Source: Hyaloperonospora brassicae (Eukaryota; Oomycota; Peronosporomycetes; Peronosporales; Peronosporaceae). Taken from it: a stretch of DNA of 64,000 nt. The position numbers and the translations under genes were made by a program. The notes beneath the pieces were generated by a model. The model had not been told where the DNA came from. It saw only the letters and a program-made list of their open reading frames with translations, and ran no database searches. The stretch spans positions 434,001-498,000 of the forward strand of contig CANTFL010000144.1 of assembly GCA_947650285.1 (NCBI GenBank), written 5' to 3'. Positions 56,173 through 64,000 of the stretch are shown piece after piece (the stretch's first letter is position 1; each line of letters begins with the position of its first letter).

Positions 56173-56745
56173 TCCACGTCGCGGGGTCGAGCTAGCGACC
56201 GATGGGAGCCAATATCTCAGATGGATTAGCTTCTCGGGGAATTATTACGGCGTGTTGGCCTACACACGCCATGCGGTCAATTCGGTGATCGCACTCCACA
56301 TCAAGGGGCCGCGCAAGCGGTCATCGGGGTTTTATGCGAAGTGTTTCTTATCTTCGGCCATACCACATATTTTGACCATCTGTCCGCCCGTGCGGCCGCG
56401 GTAGATTCACAACGATTCTGGTGTCCCTTGGATACAATAGCCTTGTCGGATACATCGAGCGCGTCACTTTACGCGACACGCCCCCTACATCCATCGTACT
56501 CATTTGAGCACCGGCGTTTCTACCCGGGCTTAGGAACTTTATAGACATTTGCATTCTTGAACAGATCAATAGACAGGTCAGCATCTCTCTCACTATGTGT
56601 ATAGTTTTATGTGCTGGTGTCACAAGATAAACAAGTTCGACTAGCGTTTTGACCGCTCGAAAGATGATACAGACGGAGTTGTCGCCATAGTGGACGTACA
56701 CGACTCAACGCGACCACCACCGAGTCGAACGACTAGCATCGTTAT
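56173..56745. other. Unassigned flank between el3 and el4
   Basis: Continues the sequence interrupted at 48186. Relatively GC-rich, with overlapping short ORFs on both strands (56341-56544 +, 56348-56701 -), neither recognised. Confidence 0.4.
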
Positions 56746-57274
56746 TGTAACGGGTTTACACGTCGACTGGTAGTCGACAAAAGGTGTGGTGCACACATAG
56801 TTGTGATCCCCTTGAAATAATAATATTACACAGTACGAATTGTTGAAGACTGATGTCTGTCGAACATTGATTACGAGATCTTTTGAGAGGTTTATTTGGA
56901 CATTAGCGAGTAGGTTAATTACTTTGTTCTAAGGTGTTCTTCAAGGTTGAAAGAAGACGTAAAATTTAGTTCCCATGTTGATCCAATAGACACGTGCCTC
57001 TCTGAGGCGTCTTGTGATCGTTAATGAGATAGAACGCCTTGATAAGGCTGCTACTCCTTGTGCACTCTGTGCGTTTGATCCTTTGAATCGGTTGTTCCCC
57101 CTGGAACAGGAAACGTAAGCTCTCTGAGCTTGTTGACTCTTTGAGTCGGACCCTTTGAACCAAACATTAGATCTCTGAGCTGTTGACTCTTTGAGTCGGG
57201 TTCTCTGAACCTTAAGTTGCTCAATGAGCGTTAAGTCTTCCTCTGACTAAAGGAGCTGTGTAGCTTTGCTATAC
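56746..57274 (+). repeat. 5' LTR of el4 (right limit approximate)
   Basis: Left end confirmed by the 3' LTR at 63903. The right end is set just before a possible PBS (TGGTACCAG at 57276). It contains a repeated segment of about 50 bp with TTGACTCTTTGAGTCGG (57130-57215). Confidence 0.6.
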
Positions 57275-57329
57275 TTGGTACCAGTTGTAGTTAATCTACG
57301 TATGAGTAGCTATCGAATGATGTTCTGTG

Positions 57330-58361
57330 AGAATAGAGTAATCCAAACCCTTTTCTGAGGCCCAAAAGGTTGCGCTTGATAAGCTGACCGCGTCCGTAGG
57401 CCCTGTATATGTGGAGTTTCTAGCTGCACAAGGTCCCGATGAGCTCAATGCACGAGTCGAGACCTTCATGAAGTATGAATGGGCCCTTTTAGGGCAGGCT
57501 CAACACCAAGTAGCGTCGGCTACACTCTACGTGGCAGTGCCACCAGAAGAGGCTAAGCCTTGTTTCCTTCGGGTGGACGTTAAACATTACTCCGGGAAGG
57601 AGGGGGAAACCTCACCCTCTGGATTCGTGAGATTGAGATGGCCATGAGCTCTGACCTTATCTCACTGGAGTACCAGCGGGTCTCGCTGGCTATCTCCAAG
57701 ATCGATGGAAGAGCTAGAGAGTGGGCTCTGACGTGTGGCACGTCGGTCGACTTGGCGTTTCCCACACGATATTCGCTCAAAGTTAGACCTTTTGCGAGTT
57801 TTCTCGTCGCCTACCCAGGCTTATCGCCTGTGCTCACGCTTCTTGTCTACCCGTCAGGGTAAGAATGAGTTAACGAACAATGTCCAAGAGTTGAGAACTC
57901 TGATAGCTGCTATGCAGTCTGACTCTCTCCCTGAGACATTCTGTGTGACTATCTTCATGGAAGGTCTCCGTAATAGTGTTGACAGGACCGATCTATTATG
58001 GGCCCATCTCTATACTTTTGAGGAATCTGTTAGCATTGCTCAAAATGCTGAGCACAACTTCACGTCGGCCAGACTTGGTTGGAATGGGTACAACCCAAGC
58101 TTTGCGAGGGCAACCTCTGCGAGCACCTTGGCTTACTGTAAGACAAAACCGATGGATCCCAGCCATTCTGAAGATAAAGGTGGAGCGGAGATTCATGTTG
58201 TATAGCAACGACAGGAAGTGAAACGCTGTTATATGTGCGGAAGCACTAAACACTTGCGTTCCACTTGTCATTTGCGTAAGCAACACCCGACTCATATGGG
58301 TCAAAACCCAAGCACCAACCAGAAACATGGTATGGCACGGGGAAGCGTCGACAACCAGTAG
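57330..58361 (+). pseudogene. gag: gag of el4, degenerate
   Basis: Frame pieces at 57330-57647 and 57735-58205 with a shift and stops. Capsid-like core (FMEGLRNSVDRTDLLWAHLYTFEE matches the FMQGLAEGPVRSHLFRLELNTLEE region of family A) and a zinc knuckle C-x2-C-x4-H-x4-C at 58227-58268. Ends at UAG 58359-58361 in the stem-loop. Confidence 0.8.
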
Positions 58362-58379
58362 GTGCGGGGCGCCCTACTG
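58356..58379 (+). promoter_or_regulatory. Gag/pol stem-loop of el4
   Basis: CAGTAGG (58356-58362), loop of 10 nt, CCTACTG (58373-58379), with the gag UAG in the 5' arm exactly as in family A. Downstream the protease frame is -1 to gag. The slippery heptamer is not intact (CAGAAACATGG where family A has CATCAAAAAATGG), in keeping with decay. Confidence 0.7.
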
Positions 58380-59800
58380 GGGGGGAACTTAGTTCTGTTG
58401 CTTCTCTACGAGGTAGAGTGAAACAGGGCTTAGCCCCACCGAGCTCTGTGCCAGCCATTACAGAGCGTGGATACAAGCCTGGCTTGTTAGTCGCCGAGGC
58501 AAAGATTAAAGGCTTTGAGAAGCGTTGGTCGATCCTAATCGACTCCGGAGAATCATGCAATTACGCTCGAAATCGTTCCCTTGAGAGAAGTCAGCGATTT
58601 GCTGAAGCGCTCAAAGCGCATGGAGGTGATTAGATCACCGTTCATTTAGCGGCTGGTATTCTCGTCACGGTGCCTAAAGTTTCGTTGAACTTAGGTGTAA
58701 AGTTTTTAGACTTTGACAGCATTGAACGCTGTCTTGTACTCGATTTCGATTCGAGATACGATCTCATCCTGGGTATGGCTTGGCTTAAACGCCATTAACA
58801 ATACATTGATTGGAGGTCTAAGACCTCACGCGCCACGCGCAATTCTACTTGTGAAGCTTTAAGTGTCATGAACTCACCTTTTCTAATCGACAAAAGCGCT
58901 GTTAGCGCGAGACATTGACGGAAGATGTCAATATGCTGGTCACTGATATGTCAGAGTTAAATAAAATCCAATGTCAATGACATCAATATTGAGCAGAGCT
59001 CTTTCACCGTATGTGAGGGGAGTTATACTCCGTTGAGTGATACTCTTTGCGATACTGAGTCACTGCATGCTGCAGACATGGTCGCCCTGGGGCCGAGACA
59101 TCAAGACTGTTATTTCTCTGATGTGAGTGGGGTGGCACGTAAAATCCCACCAAGTGAGGGTGGCCGAGGTGGCACCTCACTGAATGTCGGTAATGACATT
59201 GTTGGCAAGAAGCCAGAGTGGTCAGGGCTAGGCCCGGATGCTGTACGTTAAGTGGTACGTGTAGATCCACTGGGTGAAGTGTTCGAGTTACGTTACACTT
59301 CATCAGATGTCGTTCAAGACATGAGATCTTGGATAGAGCGTGCTAAGAAATATAGCAAATACGGGGACCCTACTGTACCGGCCTCTAGGAAACAACAGGT
59401 TTCTTTGAGGAAACAATCGCAGCGAAGGGTGGCAACTGTTAAGGGTCCAACGTCTAAGAAGTCGTCAAGTAATTATAGTAATAACACACTAGATATACAC
59501 TTGTCAATGGATGACTGGCCATGCTGATGGCAACATTAGTATAGAGACTCTTCCATCCTTAGATTCTCTCTTTGAACTAGGCGAAATGTCTGACGGCAAA
59601 TTTAGCCAAGCCTTACAGGCAGTAGGGTTACCCGAGTTAGTGGTCATTTCATCCAATGTTAAGTTGAACTTAGCCTCGTTATTGGACGAGTTCGTTTTTA
59701 AGGACACGAAAGCGACTCTTACTGCGCGTAGTGGATCTTCGATCCTTATGGATCCTCTTGATCATTTTTATCCTTTGGTAAAGGAATTTCAGGACGTGGT
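58362..59800 (+). pseudogene. pol: Protease and spacer of el4, degenerate
   Basis: Protease motif LIDSGESCNYARNRSLE (active-site DSG) near 58530-58590, then YDLILGMAWL near 58755-58790. Several stops; the spacer is poorly conserved. Confidence 0.75.
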
Positions 59801-61400
59801 GTGTCACAACCTACCGTCCGTTTGCCTCCCGATAGAGGTGTACGTCATGAAATTGACTTGGTTGCTAGAAGTACATACTGTGTAACACGGCAGTGGCCTT
59901 TACCGAAGGATAATTGTGAAGTCATTGAAAATATCTTTCGTGGAAAGCACGCGGCTGTTATTGGTCGTGAGAGCAAATCTCCTTATTCCATAACCACCTT
60001 CTGTGTCAGAAAGCCCAAGGGAAAGTGGCGCATTGTTCATGCTTAAAATAAGCTTAATGTGGCCACCATCCCGGCCCAGACACCAATTCCGAGGAAAGAT
60101 GTTCGTCAGAATAATATAGTGGGATGTACAATGTACAGTGCGCTCGACTTAGTCGATGGTTATTACCAGCTGCTCATGCGAGAGAGCGATGTTCCGCTGA
60201 CAGCGGTCATCACTCCGAGCGGTATGCTCTGGAATTGGCTTGTTATGCCGCAAGGGATATTAAATGTCTTAGCTACACTCAATCGTCTCGTGACACAATT
60301 GTTCAGACCTCACCGAGGATATGCACAGACGTCCTTTGATGACGTCTTTGTTCATAGTCGTGCTATTAACGGTCAGTCAGATGTGGACAATCACATTGAC
60401 CATTTACCAGCGAGCTCGAGTGCATGCGCACGAATAAGTTGTAGGCCAACGTGTCCAAGTGCATCTTTGGTGCAGAAGAGTTTCCCTATTTGGGGTGCTT
60501 TATTGGTAAACGAGGCCTTAGATCGGACCCCGCTAAGGTAAAAGCCATTGTTGATTGGCCGGTTCCAAAAAATCAAAAGGACTTACGTAAGTGGCTTGGC
60601 CTTGCCAATTAATTGCACAAGTACAGTGCAAATTAAGCAGATATGGATCGGCCATTATCCAATCTCCTTAAAAAGGATGTGGAATGGTGCTGGACTAGCA
60701 CCGAGCACGATGCTTTTCAAGCAGTAAAGGAGGGTTTCCTTCATGCGCCAACTTTGGCTTTGCCTGATCCTGGTCGATCTTTCAGTGTCGTCTGTGACGC
60801 ATCTGACTTTGACATAGGCAGCGCCCTGTCATAGACAGAGTCTAATGGACGGGAATGCGTCATTGCATTTCAGTCCCGGCAGCTGAAGGCTGCAGAAAAG
60901 AAGTATCCTGTTTATGATAAAGAGCTACTTGCAATGAAGTATGCTCTCGTCAAATTCAGAGTTCATCTTCTTGGATCGAAGCCGTTTGTGATCTACACCG
61001 ATCATGCGTCCCTACGCACTGCGACCCATTCGCCTCACCTCTCAGAGAAGGGCTCGTTGGCTTTCCTTCTTTGCCGAGTAAAACTTCGAGATGAAGTATA
61101 AGCAGGGCAAGCAGAATGCTTTAGCTGATGCGTTGCCACGCAGGCCTGACTATGAGCTTGCTCATGTTACGACTCTATCGTCGTCGGTCACTGACCTAAT
61201 ACGTACGGCATATGCCAAGGATGAACACTGTGTAGCTCTTTTACGTGCTCTGAGGAGAGAGGAGTTTAAGGATTCAGACATAGAATTGTCGGCACGATTA
61301 CGTGCGAGGCTACATCGATATTCCATCGATCAAGGCCTGTTGTGCTATAGCACGGATGTGTAGGGTACCACTTGCATCGCTTGCTCTCATAATGAGGAGT
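59801..61400 (+). pseudogene. pol: Reverse transcriptase-RNase H of el4, degenerate
   Basis: RT: KWRIVHA, ALDLVDGYYQLLMRE, VMPQGILNVLATLNR, catalytic box SFDDVFVHS (about 60334). RNase H: VCDASDFDIG, then DKELLAMKYAL and YTDHASLRT at about 60915-61020. Stops at several places. Confidence 0.82.
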
Positions 61401-62180
61401 TGAAGTATAGAATACTTTATAAGGCACATGATACTGCGTTGAGTGATCATCTCAGTCGTGAGAAGACCTACGACCCAGTAAGCCAATGGTATTGGTGGCC
61501 CAAACTATACAAATGGGTGAGTATATATGTGCGTTAGTGTGAAACGTGTCAACGAGTGAAACCCTCACCTCACGCGGCCGCACCGCTGGCTAGTTTGCCT
61601 GTACACAAATGGTGTTGGGAGTCCATCAGTATTGACTTCCTGTTCGGTTTACCGAAAGCTGCGTATGACAATACGGGTATTCTGGTCTTTGTTGACCGTT
61701 TGATCAAGGTGGCTCATTTAGCAGCGGTGTCAGATACCGTTGATGGTGAGGGTACAGCTACACAGATTTTTGATCGAGTGTTTCGACAACACGGTTTGCC
61801 GTTGGAAATTGTCTTTGATAGGGATCCTCGGTTACTGGAAAATTTTGGAAATCCATCTTCAAGGTGCTCGGCACACGATTATGAATGTCCATTGCGGATC
61901 ATCCGCAGACTAATGATCAATCCGAAGGAGTGAATCGCATCATCGGTGACATCTGGCGCAGTGTTTGCGCTGAAACTCCTAAGCATTGGAGTTCGATGTT
62001 AATTGGCGTCTAGTTTGCGTAGAATAACGCCGTGCATGCCTGCACCGGCTACACACCGTTTTACGTGAACGGTATCACCAACCCTCGCGTTCCGTTAACG
62101 CTACCACTGCGTGGTTTAGGGCTTGGTGGGGGAGGGATGGTCGATCAGCTTGCTGATATCATCTCTGCTACTGTTTAAAA
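61401..62180 (+). pseudogene. pol: Integrase of el4, degenerate
   Basis: Zinc domain remnants (HDTALSDHLSREKT, CETCQRVKPS), core SIDFLFGLPKAAYDNTGILVFVDR and DRDPR, then a frameshift before TNDQSEGVN. Ends with HACTGYTPFYVNG. Confidence 0.8.
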
Positions 62181-62960
62181 ACAGGTAAGCAAGTTTCTCG
62201 CAACGCTATTGAATGTCTTACGACATGCACGTGAAGCACTGGCTGATAGCCAAGAAAAGCAGAAGGAACAAGCTGATGCTAAAGGCAGAAGTTGTATTGA
62301 ACGTTATGAGGTCGGAGACCAAGTTCTATTCAATGCTAAAAACCCACCTACAAATGTAGTGTCCGCCGTCTTCAAGACAAAGTTGCGTCCGCGCTTCATT
62401 AGACCTATCACGGTCATTTCCAAGAAAGGACTCGCGTATACGCTCAACCTTCCGCGCAAACTGCGCACACACCCCGTGTTCTACGTTGGTTTGCTTAAGC
62501 CGTATTGGGACCGCCCCATGTGAACTTGGAAGCGCTTGCGCCGGGTAGGTTGGACTTTCCATCGGTTGCTCGATCCGTATCAGGAGGTCAAGCTGAGCCT
62601 CCATCCGGGATTAGAACAACTCCAACGCCTGGACACGGGCTCGTATCGCGTCAAACGCACTCTGGGTCTTACCCAATGTCTCACGGAGACCACTCATCTC
62701 GAGAAGCATCTTCTCATGCTCCTCCTTCGGTATACCCACCACCTCCGACGCTGCTCGATGAGCAAGGGAACCGCCAGTTCCATAGGGAGCGACTCTTGAA
62801 ACGAGGTCGTCGTTAGGGTCAATACCAGTATCTGGTGAAGTGGCGAGGGTACCCGGAGTCGGAGAACTCGTGGGAGTTTGAGACACCACTTTGGCAGGAT
62901 TGCCCATACGCTGTTGATGTTTTTGAACATCGTGGCAGGGTCATCCCTCGACCGAAAGAG
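62181..62960 (+). pseudogene. pol: Pol C-terminus with chromodomain, el4
   Basis: Integrase C-terminal-like part (KLRPRFIRPITVISKKGLAYTLNL) and chromodomain (NRQFHRERLL ... YQYLVKWRGYPESENSWEFE) in one frame, interrupted by UAG at 62814-62816. The overlap with the antisense ORF begins at 62611. Confidence 0.8.
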
Positions 62961-63793
62961 CTTATCACCAATAGTGGTGGAGACGGGTGGGTAATTAGTA
63001 ACCGCTTGACCAACACCCACATTATCCGGCACAGCCGGAGCATAGCGTGTGCGCGTTCGCAACAGGCTCTGGACTTAAGCTTGGCGTAATCATACCGAAG
63101 CTTTCGTTCTAGTTGAACATCTGCCACATCGGCACTTGATCTGAGAGCTAACACGCTGCTAGGGTGTCGATTCCGATGCACCCAGCGAACAAAAGCGTTG
63201 TTTTCTTCCCTCTGAGATTCGCCTGCAAATAGGAGGATGGGTATACCCTTCATCGGTGGAACCGATTCACCCCGTGCTTGCGTGTCAAGTCGCAACTTAT
63301 ATTGACTCTGAGACGTCAAGTGAGGTTGCAGGTACCTCTCGCGAAGTACCTGCCGAGTCGCCACCTCATCAGAAGATGTAGTCTCAGCGCCAATGGTCCA
63401 CGTTGCCAAAGAACGACCTGTCGTTTGGCGTATACGCCCTTCCACACTGAGTGGGGTGAACAGATAGCCACGACGATCCTCAAGAGTTGCAGCAAGCTGC
63501 ATACAGCGCTGAACGCTCTCCTCTCGTTGGGTAACAAACTGGTGTTGCTCATCGAGCGGATTGGTGATAATGGCATCGCCCACGATGGGTGTTTGATGCG
63601 GCGCCGATGGCGCGTTGGCTTCGCCACGCTCGGCAAATGGGTTCGGTGCAGTGTGAGGCGGTGCCTCTTGCACTGTTGAGTCATACGTTGTCCTCTCTTC
63701 ACAACGGATATCGGTATCGCTGCCATAATTCACCTCCCCATTGATGCCGAGGTAGGACGAGAGAGTTGATGACTCATTGGGTGGCGATGTCAT
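62611..63793 (-). pseudogene. Antisense ORF of el4
   Basis: Two overlapping frames on the minus strand, 62819-63793 (324 codons, ATG 110 bp from the 3' LTR) and 62611-62907 (98 codons). The N-terminal part is Ser/Thr/Glu-rich with a basic middle (VRWVHRNRHPSS); the C-terminal piece is coiled-coil-like (EEHEKMLLEMSGLRETLG). I see no clear residue-by-residue match to the family A aORF, but place, direction, overlap with the chromodomain, codon phase (for the 98-codon piece) and coiled-coil end agree. Confidence 0.6.
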
Positions 63794-63902
63794 GAGGATT
63801 TGTGTTTTGACAACCGTGAAGGTTGAAGCGTACCCACACCGTCTTCGTCGAGGAAAGAATTCGATTGACGTTTTGTGGAAACGTCAGTCTGGTGGGGGAG
63901 GG

Positions 63903-64000
63903 TGTAACGAGGTTACACGTCGACTGGTAGTCGACAATAGGTGTGGTGCACACAAGAGATAGGATCCCCTTAAAATTGTATTATAACACAGTATCAATTG
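63903..64000 (+). repeat. 3' LTR of el4, partial
   Basis: First 98 bp of the LTR, matching 56746-56845; cut by the window end. Confidence 0.9.

Larger units (their letters stand above)
56746..64000 (+). mobile_element. Divergent Ty3/gypsy element, family B (el4), cut by window end
   Basis: 5' LTR from 56746 (TGTAACGGGTTTACACGTCG) and the start of the 3' LTR at 63903 (TGTAACGAGGTTACACGTCG), truncated at 64000. Same order as family A: gag, -1 step, protease, RT-RNase H, integrase, chromodomain, antisense ORF. Clearly homologous but with low identity, and full of stops and frameshifts. It preserves the gag/pol stem-loop and the antisense ORF. Confidence 0.9.

Overview
The window looks like repeat-rich DNA of a plant-pathogenic oomycete (Phytophthora or downy-mildew type). 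The main evidence is one single-exon gene for a secreted RxLR effector (signal peptide, RLLR at residues 51-54, a W-type helical motif) lying among chromodomain-bearing Ty3/gypsy (Metaviridae) LTR retrotransposons. No rRNA, tRNA, CRISPR array or bacterial-type operon was seen. The species cannot be fixed from sequence alone.

Layout: 1-21.4 kb is AT-rich (about 35% GC in lines I counted) and has no convincing gene. It is interrupted by one 1.6-kb terminal-inverted-repeat (TIR) element at 11479-13078 that carries GC-richer, decayed coding-like sequence. From 21.4 kb the DNA becomes about half GC and is mostly transposons. Gypsy family A has three near-full-length copies: el1 22061-30040 (+), el2 34254-42240 (+, TSD CTGAA), el3 48187-56167 (-, TSD CACAC). 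There is also one solo LTR (44876-45267, TSD CTGAT). A second, more decayed family, B/el4, starts at 56746 and runs off the window end. Between el1 and el2 lie the RxLR effector (30301-31218, -), a 348-bp tandem repeat just upstream of it, and a TIR DNA transposon (TE-B). El2 is nested inside TE-B. An inverted relative (TE-A, 42715-44599) abuts TE-B tail to tail.

How family A appears to work: gag ends at a UAG inside a stem-loop. Protease, RT, RNase H, integrase and chromodomain follow in the -1 frame, after an A-AAA-AAU slippery heptamer. The same stem-loop and frame step are visible in divergent el4. Between the end of pol and the 3' LTR, a long ORF runs on the opposite strand and overlaps the end of pol. 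El4 has a counterpart at the same place and in the same codon phase. All copies carry stops or frameshifts, several of them shared between copies.

The most unusual signal is that family A, LTRs included, is an almost continuous train of short hairpins (stems commonly 7-12 bp, loops usually under 20 nt, about one every 30-45 nt). It runs through coding sequence and is retained between copies, often by wobble pairs. I know of no description of this combination (hairpin-train genome, -1 frameshift cassette, antisense ORF) in an oomycete gypsy element. It is the best candidate here for an undescribed system.
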